Shown in pieces: positions 26,381-35,700 of a stretch of 64,000 bases of DNA. A model generated the notes under the pieces. It did no database searches. It was not told the origin of the DNA and saw nothing but the letters and a program-made list of their open reading frames with translations. The stretch's first letter is position 1. Every line of letters starts with the position of its first letter. This DNA comes from Candidatus Electrothrix aestuarii. Lineage in GTDB: Bacteria > Desulfobacterota > Desulfobulbia > Desulfobulbales > Desulfobulbaceae. The DNA lies in contig CP159373.1 in NCBI GenBank assembly GCA_032595685.2, forward strand, positions 2,822,193 to 2,886,192, in the 5' to 3' direction. A program made the translations under genes and the position numbers.

Positions 26381-27373
26381 ATGTCCACGCACACCGCCAT
26401 CATCGCCCTGACCAAGGGCGGAAAACAGCTGGCCCAGCGCCTTGCAAGCCTTCTTCCGGCAAGCGAGGTCGTTTCCAATAAAGATGGTATTCATCACACC
26501 CTGGCCCAGGTCTGGCAGAACTACGACAGCCTGATCTGTATCATGGCCACCGGTATCGTGGTGCGCGGCATCGCCCCCTTGCTTCAGGATAAAACCGTGG
26601 ACCCGGCTGTGGTGGTCTGTGATGAAAAGGGACAGTTTGCCATTTCCCTCCTTTCCGGGCATCTGGGTGGAGGCAATGCCTTGGCGCAGCAGGTGGCTGA
26701 CTTGCTGGGTGGGCAGGCAGTGATTACCACTGCCTCAGATGTCTTAGGAAGGACCGCCCTGGATCTCTGGTGCCGCGATATGGGGCTGGTGGTGAATGAT
26801 AAGCAGGGGCTGACCCGTGTCATGGCAAAGCTGGTGAATACCGGCACGGTCTCCCTATACAGCGACTACCCGCTCCCGCCACTCCCCCCGGACATTGTCC
26901 TCACAGATCTTCCAGATGGCGCGGACCTGCTCATCACATGCCGTACCGACTGGAAGGGCAATGCTGTTTTGCTCCATCCCAAGGCCCTCGTAGCTGGTAT
27001 TGGCTGTAATCGCAATACCCCGACGGAGGAGATCAAGGAGGCCTTGAAACAGGCATGCCAAGCCCATCAGCTGGCCCGTGAGTCTGTGCGTCAGCTCGCT
27101 TCAATCGATCTGAAAAGCGATGAGCCAGGGCTTCTCGCCTTTGCCCAATCCCATAACCTCCCTCTTGACTTCTACAGCCCGGAGCAACTCAATCAGGTTG
27201 AAGGAATTGAGGGCTCAGATATTGTTTTGCGTATCACCGGAGCCAAGGCCGTGGCAGAGCCTGCTGCGATTTTGGGCGCTGACAATGGCTCGTTGCTGGT
27301 ACAAAAAATAAAATCCCCCAATGTGACGGTCGCAATCGCAGAGCACCGTTGCCCCTTTCGTAGCGACTCTTGA
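26381..27373 (+). CDS. cbiG: Cobalt-precorrin-5A hydrolase CbiG
   Basis: CbiG opens the lactone ring of cobalt-precorrin-5A and releases acetaldehyde in anaerobic cobalamin synthesis. The 330-residue protein has the N-terminal domain (IIALTKGGKQLAQRLA), the central ATGIVVRGIAPLL and SGHLGGGNALAQQVA motifs, and the C-terminal GIGCNRNTPTEEI domain ending in AEPAAILGA. ATG 26381 follows ACCTCC only, a poor site; the frame opens upstream, but the family N-terminus matches here. Cobamide supply fits the corrinoid enzymes in the acs block. Other cbi genes are not in the window. Confidence 0.94.
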   Translation: MSTHTAIIALTKGGKQLAQRLASLLPASEVVSNKDGIHHTLAQVWQNYDSLICIMATGIVVRGIAPLLQDKTVDPAVVVCDEKGQFAISLLSGHLGGGNALAQQVADLLGGQAVITTASDVLGRTALDLWCRDMGLVVNDKQGLTRVMAKLVNTGTVSLYSDYPLPPLPPDIVLTDLPDGADLLITCRTDWKGNAVLLHPKALVAGIGCNRNTPTEEIKEALKQACQAHQLARESVRQLASIDLKSDEPGLLAFAQSHNLPLDFYSPEQLNQVEGIEGSDIVLRITGAKAVAEPAAILGADNGSLLVQKIKSPNVTVAIAEHRCPFRSDS

Positions 27374-27821
27374 TCGACCAGTCAGGTCTAATTTTCTTTT
27401 TTAACATCTTGAAAAGTAAGGTTTTTTATCTTTTTTGTTTATTTTTCGACCTCGTTCGCAAAAAAAGATTTGTAGACGTATGCGATGTTACGTTTTGGTA
27501 GAATTATTATGGGAAGACGGGTGGTTTATTTTTGTCTTTAATTCCTTGTTGTTGATTGTTTTTTTGTGTCGATGCTGGGCGTTCGTTGTCTGGTGTTTTA
27601 ATTTTAATACTTAATTCTGTTAAGCCTGAAAAAAGTAAGTTTTTTTTCTTCTGTTCTGGATGGTAAACAGGGGGGATGTGCCCTTTCTTGTTGATTGTAC
27701 AAATTTTTTACCCTTAAAAGATATTGTAATATCAGTCCCTAGGAGGTACTGTTAAAAAAAATACACATCGCAATCTGCCGGATATTTTGACATTTGGCGA
27801 TGAAAACAGGAAGACAAGCTG
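27374..27821. other. Long A/T-rich leader region upstream of the exporter genes
   Basis: About 450 bases without a credible gene, full of T-runs. It must contain the promoter for the exporter genes. The segment at about 27700-27735 (TTGTAC, A/T spacer, TATTGT) is a possible sigma-70 site but is not distinctive. Confidence 0.45.
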
Positions 27822-30176
27822 ATGAAAAAATTTGAAGCAGGTCTGGGCCGATTTGTCATCTCATACAGGATTCCGCTGATCCTCCTCTCTCTGCTTTTTG
27901 TGGCAGGAGCTGGATATGGCACTCGTTTTCTTGCCTTTTCCAGTAATAACAGGATGTTCTTTTCAGAGGATAATCCTGAGCTTCAGGCCTTTAATGCCTT
28001 GGAGCAGACCTATACCAAGTTTGAAAACGTTTTTTTCACTCTTGCTCCCAAATCAAAAAATGTCTTTAGCCGTGATGTCCTGACAGCGGTACAGGATCTG
28101 ACTGAACGGGCCTGGAAGCTTCCCTATTCCAGTCGAGTGGACTCGCTCACCAATTACCAGCATACCAAGGTGAAAGGTGATGATCTGATTGTCGAGGATC
28201 TGGTGGGAGATGCTGCACAACTTGCTGACGAACAACTCATTGAAATCCGTCATATTGCCCTGAACGATCCGCTCCTTAAAAGACGCCTTATTTCTCCCTC
28301 CGGCCATGTCACTGGCGTGAACGTGAATGTTGTGAAGCCGGATGAGGATGGGAAGGCCTCGGATAGGATCGCAGCGGCTGCCTATGCCTTACAGGCTGAA
28401 ATGGAGCAGAAATATCCCCAGCTGGATATCTATGTCACCGGTGTGGTGATGATTGACAGAACCTTTGAGCTGGCCGCTGAAGAGGATATTAAGTTGTTGG
28501 TGCCCATAATGTGCGGGTTGCTTCTCTTCATTTTGGCCCTTTGTTTGCGCTCTGTCATGGGGATGGGCCTCACCTTTTTGGTGATTGTTTTTTCCACCCT
28601 CTCTGGAGTGGGCCTGGCCGGATGGTTAGGAATTCCTATGAACCCAGCATCCGCTAATGCGCCGACTATTATTTTGACCTTGGCTGTTGCTGATTCGGTC
28701 CATATTCTGACGACTATTTTTCACTTGATGCAGAAAGGGCTCAATCGGCATCAGGCTATTGAACAGTCGCTTCAGATCAACTTTCAGCCTGTCATGGTAA
28801 CAAGCTTGACCACGGCGATTGGTTTTCTGACCATGAATTTTTCTGATGCCCCTCCGTTTCGTGATCTCGGGAATGTCGTGGCAATGGGCGTTGTTTTCGC
28901 CTTTCTCTATTCGATTTTTCTGCTCCCAGCCTTGGTAGCTGTGCTTCCGCTCAAGGTTGCTCGGCAGAGCTCTCGTTCATCGGTGCATATCTATGAGCGT
29001 CTAGCTGATATGATTGTGCGCAAACGGACCCTGGTTCTTTGGACTATGATTCTCGTAACGCTGGGTATAGCTTCGGGAATTCCTCGGATCCAACTGGATG
29101 ATGACTTTGTTAAATTTTTCAGTACTCGTTTTGATTTTCGCCGGGCCACGGATTTCACAGCTGAGAACCTGACCGGTATGTATATGATTGATTGGGATTT
29201 GAGATCAGGTCGAGAGGGCGGAATTAATGAACCCGAGTACCAACAGACGGTTGAAGATTTTGCCAACTGGTTCCGGCAGCAGCAATTTGTCTGTCATGTG
29301 TATACTTTTACAGACATCATGAAGCAGATCAATCGTAATATGCACGAAGATGATTCTAGCTATTACAGGCTCCCGCAGGAACGGGAATTGTCTGCCCAGT
29401 ATCTGTTTCTCTACGAGATGAATCTGCCCTTTGGCTTAGACCTGAATGATCGCATCAATGTGGATAAATCGGCCAGCAGGATGACCGTGTCTCTGGTTGG
29501 CGCAAGTACTAAGGAGATGCGTGAACTGGAAGAGGCGGGTCGGGCATGGCTGAAGAAAAACGCCCCACCGTCTATGTATACCCACGGTTCCGGCGTAACC
29601 ATGATGTATTCCCATCTTTCTGAGCGCAATATCAAATCCATGCTTTCCTCCTCTCTGATTGCCCTGAGCTTGATTTCGGTGATTATGATTTTTGTCTTAC
29701 GGAGTGTTAAGCTCGGGCTGCTGAGTCTGCTGCCGAATATTGCCCCGGCATTTATGGGATTTGGGATCTGGGGTTATGCTGTTGGTCAGGTAGGGCTTGC
29801 TGTTTCCGTGTTGATCGCCATGACTATGGGGATAGTTGTGGATGATACAGTGCATTTTCTTGCTAAGTATCAGCGGGGGCGAAAGGAGCAGGGGATGTCA
29901 GCGGAAGAGGCGGTGCGCTTTGCTTTTCGAACCGTTGCTGCACCTATGTGGATTTCCACTGCCACCTTGGTGAGCGGTTTTATTGTCCTGGCCTGCTCAG
30001 GTTTTCAGATCAACGCCCATATGGGCAGCATGACGGCAATCACCATCAGCTTTGCTCTCTTACTTGATTTCTTTTTTCTCCCGGTCCTGTTGCTACGATT
30101 TGATGGCTCAACTCCATCGGTTTCCGCATCGATTGATGCACCTTCTTCGCCTTCGCACGCAGGTGAGGAAACATAA
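27822..30176 (+). CDS. RND/MMPL-family transporter
   Basis: This 784-residue inner-membrane protein has the two-fold RND layout: a TM helix (about 15-33), a periplasmic loop, a five-helix bundle starting near 225 (LLVPIMCGLLLFILALCLRS), then a second TM helix near 405, a second loop and a final bundle near 610-770. The permease motif is seen twice (LTLAVADSVHIL; MTMGIVVDDTVHFLAKY). The size and motifs fit the MMPL/HpnN-type exporters of lipids and hydrophobic products rather than tripartite drug pumps. The start follows AGGAAG. A LolA-like protein, an outer-membrane barrel and a polyketide synthase follow on the same strand, so it may export that product. Confidence 0.9.
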   Translation: MKKFEAGLGRFVISYRIPLILLSLLFVAGAGYGTRFLAFSSNNRMFFSEDNPELQAFNALEQTYTKFENVFFTLAPKSKNVFSRDVLTAVQDLTERAWKLPYSSRVDSLTNYQHTKVKGDDLIVEDLVGDAAQLADEQLIEIRHIALNDPLLKRRLISPSGHVTGVNVNVVKPDEDGKASDRIAAAAYALQAEMEQKYPQLDIYVTGVVMIDRTFELAAEEDIKLLVPIMCGLLLFILALCLRSVMGMGLTFLVIVFSTLSGVGLAGWLGIPMNPASANAPTIILTLAVADSVHILTTIFHLMQKGLNRHQAIEQSLQINFQPVMVTSLTTAIGFLTMNFSDAPPFRDLGNVVAMGVVFAFLYSIFLLPALVAVLPLKVARQSSRSSVHIYERLADMIVRKRTLVLWTMILVTLGIASGIPRIQLDDDFVKFFSTRFDFRRATDFTAENLTGMYMIDWDLRSGREGGINEPEYQQTVEDFANWFRQQQFVCHVYTFTDIMKQINRNMHEDDSSYYRLPQERELSAQYLFLYEMNLPFGLDLNDRINVDKSASRMTVSLVGASTKEMRELEEAGRAWLKKNAPPSMYTHGSGVTMMYSHLSERNIKSMLSSSLIALSLISVIMIFVLRSVKLGLLSLLPNIAPAFMGFGIWGYAVGQVGLAVSVLIAMTMGIVVDDTVHFLAKYQRGRKEQGMSAEEAVRFAFRTVAAPMWISTATLVSGFIVLACSGFQINAHMGSMTAITISFALLLDFFFLPVLLLRFDGSTPSVSASIDAPSSPSHAGEET

Positions 30177-30307
30177 AAGGGTGAAAGTGGTCGACTTGAC
30201 TGGCCGCTTTCATATAGACTTTCATCCCGGTCCGGCAGACTGGAACATAATTTATGAAGTCAGCTCGGCTGATTTCGTCTACCATATTTATACAAAAGGA
30301 TAATTGT

Positions 30308-31114
30308 ATGAAATTCGCTCCCATGTTCTCTGGTCTCCTTCTGTTGCATCTCGTCTTTGCTCCATGCTCCGGTAAGCTTTGCTTTGCTGAGACGCCTGAA
30401 GAAAAGGGGCGAGCCATCGTGTTAGAAGCAGAGCGTCGTGACCAGGGCTTCGGTGATGTGGTTGCGGAGATGGAGATGATTCTGCGGAATAAGAATGGTC
30501 AGGAAAGTCGGCGGGAGATGACAACAAAGACTTTGGAAGTGAAAAATGACGGGGATAAAAACCTGTCTCTTTTTCATACCCCCCGTGATATTCGCGGAAC
30601 AGCTCTGCTGACTTTTTCCCATAAAAACGGTGATGACGAGCAATGGCTCTATTTGCCAGCGCTCAAACGAGTGAAGCGGATTAACTCCCGCAATAAATCA
30701 GGTTCCTTTGTGGGGAGTGAGTTTTCCTATGAAGATATTTCCAGCCAGGAGATTGAAGAGTACACCTATAAGTATCTTCGGGATGAGGATCTTGATGGGG
30801 TCCCCTGCACGGTGTCGGAATATTACCCTGTTGATGCGGAAAACTCCGGGTATAAACACCAGGTTGTTTGGCGGGATAAGGAGGAATATCAGATCCGTAA
30901 GGTGGATTTTTATGATCGGAAGGACAGCCTGTTAAAAACTCTGACCATGAAGGGGTATCAGCAGTATGAGGGGAAATTTTGGCGGGCAGGGGAGCTGCAT
31001 ATGGTGAATCATCAGAGTGGGAAATCCACGGTGTTGCATTATAGTAAATACCAGTTTCATACCGGTCTGACAGATAAAGATTTTAATAAGAACAGCTTGA
31101 AAAATGCCAGGTAG
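30308..31114 (+). CDS. LolA-like outer-membrane lipoprotein-sorting protein
   Basis: The 268-residue periplasmic protein has a signal peptide (to about residue 28) and a beta-rich domain of the LolA_like type: WLYLPALKRVKRINS, GSEFSYEDIS, CTVSEYYPVD and IRKVDFYDRKDSLLKTL. Such proteins commonly accompany RND/MMPL transporters and are thought to carry lipidic cargo across the periplasm. ATG 30308 follows AAGGA. It lies 131 bases after the transporter and ends before the barrel gene, with a palindromic repeat in between. Confidence 0.87.
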   Translation: MKFAPMFSGLLLLHLVFAPCSGKLCFAETPEEKGRAIVLEAERRDQGFGDVVAEMEMILRNKNGQESRREMTTKTLEVKNDGDKNLSLFHTPRDIRGTALLTFSHKNGDDEQWLYLPALKRVKRINSRNKSGSFVGSEFSYEDISSQEIEEYTYKYLRDEDLDGVPCTVSEYYPVDAENSGYKHQVVWRDKEEYQIRKVDFYDRKDSLLKTLTMKGYQQYEGKFWRAGELHMVNHQSGKSTVLHYSKYQFHTGLTDKDFNKNSLKNAR

Positions 31115-31146
31115 TTTTTGTGTACAGAAAATGCGTTTGAGAGCCC

Positions 31147-31207
31147 GTAGGGGCGAACTTCTGTGTTCGCCCTGTTATATCGGGCAGGCATGTAGGTCCG
31201 CCCCTAC
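31147..31207. repeat. GTAGGGGC palindromic repeat, copy 4
   Basis: A 61-base inverted repeat (GTAGGGGCGAACTTCTGTG to GGTCCGCCCCTAC) lies just after the LolA-like gene. Confidence 0.8.
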
Positions 31208-31241
31208 AGTTTTCAACCGAAAACAGAATATTTTATCTATT

Positions 31242-32504
31242 ATGTCAGGCCTTGTAAGGGGGATTCCCTATGTTCACCCTCGCTATCCTCGAATAAGGGG
31301 CAGGCACAGGGGGCTGCCCCTACAGATACTAGCGGTATTGCCGATTCTGCTGCTGGCGCTGTTGCCCATAACTGCTTCAGGGTTGGAGCTTGCAGGCAAT
31401 GTCACCCTTGAAGGTCGTTATTTTCCAGAAGAGGCACAATACCCTGGGCAGGAAGAACAGAATGCCTCTATCCTCATACAACCTGAGCTCTACCAGTCCT
31501 TCAGTGACGGCTCCAGCCTGCTCCTCCAACCCTTTGTTCGTCTGGATAGCAGTGATGATCAGCGGAGTCATTGGGATATTCGGGAAGCAAATTTTCGTTA
31601 TCCTGCTGAAGATTGGGATGTACAGGTAGGGATCAGTAAGGTCTTCTGGGGAGCAACCGAGTTTGTTCATCTGGTTGATATTATAAACCAGACCGATTCT
31701 GTTGAGGAATTCAGTGGTGAGGAAAAACTTGGGCAACCCATGCTCCATCTTACGGTTCCTCAGGAACAGGGCATGATTGAGGCCTTTCTCTTGCCTTGGT
31801 TTCGCGAGCGGACCTTTCCTGGGGAAGCGGATCGTCTGCGCAGTGAACCGATTATTGACACAGATCATCCCCTGTACGAGAGTGCTGCGGAGCAGTCTCA
31901 TCTTGATGTTGCCCTGCGCTACAGTGACACCTTTGGTAATGCCGATGTGGGCTTGTATCATTTCATAGGAACCTCCCGTGATCCTGAACTGATTTTGGGT
32001 GGTGATATGACAAGCCCTGTTTTGCTTCCCTACTATACGCAGATCGGCCAGACTGGTCTGGATATCCAGATGGTTGCCGGAGATTGGCTACTGAAAGGAG
32101 AAGCCCTGTATAGGACAGGACAGGGGAGGAGTTTTGCCGCCGCCGTCTGCGGCTTTGAGTATACTTTGTATGGTATTGCCGGGACCGGGGCCGATCTCGG
32201 GCTTATCGGAGAGTACGTCTTTGATGATCGCGCTGATACCTCCTTGACGGTCTTTACCAATGATGTTATCGGAGGCTTTCGTCTGGCCCTCAATGATGCC
32301 GCCGGAACTGAAATTCTAGCAGGCCTGATGAAGGATATAGATTTGTCCACTTCTCTCTTCTCCTTAGAAGCGGAGCGCCGTTTGAGCGAGCATTTTAAAC
32401 TGCATCTGGAGGCCCTGTTTATCGTGGATGCAGCGGAGCAGGATGCGGTTTTTTCTCTTGAAAAGGACAGCCATCTCACCCTTGAGCTACAATATTTTTT
32501 TTGA
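31242..32504 (+). CDS. Outer-membrane beta-barrel protein of the exporter set
   Basis: From ATG 31242 the product has 420 residues. A hydrophobic signal (LAVLPILLLALLPITASG) is followed by alternating-strand sequence and ends LELQYFF, the Phe-terminated signature of outer-membrane barrels. The first 25 or so residues are encoded by a palindromic repeat, and ATG 31242 has no good ribosome site. TTG 31338, right at the signal peptide, or a start lost to the repeat are alternatives. I do not recognise the family; it resembles DUF1302-like barrels found beside RND transporters. It probably forms the outer-membrane step for the transporter and the LolA-like protein. Confidence 0.75.
   Translation: MSGLVRGIPYVHPRYPRIRGRHRGLPLQILAVLPILLLALLPITASGLELAGNVTLEGRYFPEEAQYPGQEEQNASILIQPELYQSFSDGSSLLLQPFVRLDSSDDQRSHWDIREANFRYPAEDWDVQVGISKVFWGATEFVHLVDIINQTDSVEEFSGEEKLGQPMLHLTVPQEQGMIEAFLLPWFRERTFPGEADRLRSEPIIDTDHPLYESAAEQSHLDVALRYSDTFGNADVGLYHFIGTSRDPELILGGDMTSPVLLPYYTQIGQTGLDIQMVAGDWLLKGEALYRTGQGRSFAAAVCGFEYTLYGIAGTGADLGLIGEYVFDDRADTSLTVFTNDVIGGFRLALNDAAGTEILAGLMKDIDLSTSLFSLEAERRLSEHFKLHLEALFIVDAAEQDAVFSLEKDSHLTLELQYFF
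31254..31323. repeat. GTAGGGGC palindromic repeat, copy 5, inside the barrel ORF
   Basis: A longer, degenerate copy (GTAAGGGGGATTCCCTATG at the left, CACAGGGGGCTGCCCCTAC at the right) is read in frame as the N-terminus of the barrel protein. Confidence 0.75.
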
Positions 32505-32508
32505 TGAG

Positions 32509-32542
32509 CACCTCTTTTCCTGAAAAAGTAGAGGAAGAGGTG
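32509..32542 (+). terminator. Hairpin between barrel gene and polyketide synthase
   Basis: CACCTCTT (32509-32516) pairs perfectly with AAGAGGTG (32535-32542) just after the barrel stop. There is no T-run, so it may slow rather than stop transcription. Confidence 0.4.
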
Positions 32543-32708
32543 AGAGCAAAAAGAATTTCATCAACAGCGTTAGTGCGGGATTAACGAGCCTGATTGACGG
32601 GCTCAATTGACGCCATGTTCCACCAGGAAAACTTGTCATAAGACAGTTCTCCCCTCTCTTCAGTACAACCTCTGGACAGGGAGGGCTCTTCTCAATAAGG
32701 TCTTTTTT

Positions 32709-35700
32709 ATGAATTCACCGTTGATAGCCATTATTGGTATGGCCTGCCATTATCCAGGAGCTCAGGATCTTCTCACCTTTTGGGAGAATATTTTGACAAG
32801 GCGGCGTCAGTTTCGTCCTCTCCCTGATTCCCGTTTACCTGCGTCACAGTATTACGATGCTGACCCAGCTGCCCCGGATAAAACCTATTGCCGGAAAGCT
32901 GGCTTGATTGATGGCCTGCATTTTGATCCGGCCAAGTATCGTATTCCCCGTTCCACCTTTGACTCCGCAGATATAGTTCATTGGCTGGCATTGAAGGTCG
33001 CCTTGGCCTCGCTGGACGATGCTGGCTTTAAAAAAGAATCAGTACCCAAAGAGAAGACAGGGGTGGTACTTGGTAATACCCTGACTGGTGAATATTCCCG
33101 CTCCGAGGGGTTACGCCTCAGATGGCCTTTTGTCCGGCGGGTATTGGAGAAAACAGCCCAGGAAAAAGGTTTGTCTGTGGAGCAGAGTGCTGAATTGCTG
33201 CGGACTGCGGAGGCATATTATAAGTCTGTTTTTACTCCGATTACCGAGGATACCTTGGCTGGAGCTCTATCCAATACCATTGCTGGCAGGATCTGTAATT
33301 ATCTTGATTTGCACGGCGGTGGCTACACGGTTGATGGGGCCTGCTCCTCGTCGATCATTGCTGCGGCAACCGCAGCAACCCATTTGGTCAATGGAGATTT
33401 AGACCTCGCTCTGGCTGGAGGGGTAGATATCAGCCTGGATACCTTTGAATTGGTCGGTTTTGCCAAGACAGCTGCCTTGACCAACGAGGATATGCGGGTT
33501 TATGATCGCAGGGCCAAGGGCTTTATTCCAGGGGAAGGTTGCGGTTTCGTGGTCATGAAACGTCTTGAGGACGCTGTTGCTGATGGGGATTATGTCTATG
33601 CTGTGCTGCACGGCTGGGGCATTTCGTCGGATGGAAAAGGCGGGTTAACTGCCCCGAATGCTCAAGGGCAAGCCAAGGCTTTGCAACGGGCCTATGAACG
33701 GGCTGCCTGGGATATACATGATCTTGATTTCATCGAGGGGCATGGGACCGGCACAGCTGTTGGAGATAAGATAGAGTTGGAAGGGATTGCTCTGGCAATG
33801 GATACGATGAATGCGATGAACACGGAAGGTGAGGTAGGGGCACGGGATCCAATGTCTGACGTGCCCCAGCAGGAGGACGCAAGGCCTCTCCGGCGTTGCG
33901 GGATAACCTCCCTCAAATCACTCATCGGGCATACCAAGGCGGCCTCAGGGATAGGGGCCTTGATTAAGACTGTGATTGCCTTGAATCAGCGCATTTTGCC
34001 TCCGCTAGCCAATTGTTTTGATCCCAATCCTGTTTTTGCGGGAAAAGCACGTGATCTCTATCCGCTTTTGCATGGAGAAATCTGCTCTCCTCGGTCGGTC
34101 TTACGGGCTGGCGTTTCCGGGATGGGCTTTGGTGGTATTAACTCACACCTAGCTTTAGCCTCCGGCGATCCTCCCTCGCCCAAACTTATCCCGGCGGTTC
34201 GCGAACAGAAGCTGTTGGCGGATTATCAGTACACAGAGCTTTTTATTTTCAGTGCCCCTACGGTAAAGGATTTGCTGGCAAGGGTACAAGCCGCTGAAGA
34301 TCTTGCGCGAAATATTTGTGAAGGCGAACGAGCGGACTTGGCAGCCCATTTTGCAGCTCTCTATGGGCAGGAGAAGAGCTGTGGTCCTGTGCGGGCCGCT
34401 GTGACGGCAGGGACGCCTGAGGCCCTGCTGAACGCTCTTGCTGAGATTGGTCGTATTCTGCGTACCTCCCCACTGCAAGCGCAGCAAATGATCGTGCGGC
34501 CTAAATCAGGTGTCTGCATCGGTAATGATGTGCAGGAGCACCGGCTTGGTTTTCTCTTTCCCGGCCAGGGATCACAGAGAATCAATATGGGGTACAGGCT
34601 TGTTCAGCGCTATGATTGGGCTGAGCAGCTTGTAAGGAAGATGGAAAAAGTTCTTGCATGGCCTGAAGGGCAGCAGCTGAGCGATTTTATCTTTTATCCG
34701 CTGGAAAGAGCCCATGGCCCCGCGCAAATTGCAGGCTGGCGAAAGCAGCTGAAACAAACAGAGATCGCGCAACCTGCCCTTTGTTTGGTGTCTATACTTC
34801 GCTTGCGCCAGCTGGAGCGGCTTGGTATTCGGCCTGATGCCGTTGGTGGACACAGTCTTGGTGAGCTCACGGCATTTTACGCTGCTGGAGCATATTCCTC
34901 AGAGGAATTGATCCGTTTTGCTGCGCTGCGTGGGCAGGCCATGTCGCCGGGACTGGAACAGGCCGGGACTATGGCAGGACTTGCCTGTTCAGCCACCCGA
35001 GCCCAGGCACTGCTCGATAAGGGGAAAGGATATGCAGTGGTGGCTAACAAGAACAGTCCCTCGCAAACTGTAATCTCCGGGGAGGCCTCCTGTATTGAGT
35101 GGGTCTGCCGTTATGCCGAGGAGCAGGGAATTCAGGCCATTCCTCTTCCGGTCGCCAATGCCTTTCACTCACGCTTTGTTCGTCAGGCCGCGCAGGTACT
35201 GGCCGAGTCCCGAATCCTTCCTGAATACCCCCCCAAAATAACCACAGCATTATTCAGCGGCCTGCAAGGTGGAAGGATTGATGCAGAGTGCAATCTCTGG
35301 CAGCATTTTGCCGAACAGGTGGTTTCGCCGGTGGATTTTATTACCTTGGTCCAGGACATGAGCAAGGACTGCGACCTGCTTCTGGAGGTAGGGCCAGGCA
35401 AGGTGCTGAGCGGTCTTGCTCGCACTATCATTGCAGCGAGTAATGAGGAAGACGTCCCGTCCTGTTTCCCCCTGGAAACAGAGCCCGAGCAGGACAAGGA
35501 TCTCCATCATTTTTTGGCTAGGTATTTTGTGCAGGGGGGAAACGTCAAGTGGCAGGCATTGTATGAGGACAGATTGATTCGTCCTTTTACTCCGGTGGAT
35601 GAGCGTGTTTTTCTCACCAATCCCTGCGAACGGCCCTTTCCCGAGCAAGAGGAGGGGCTTGCTTCTCCTCTTTTTTCTTCAGGACTATTGGGGGGCGGAA

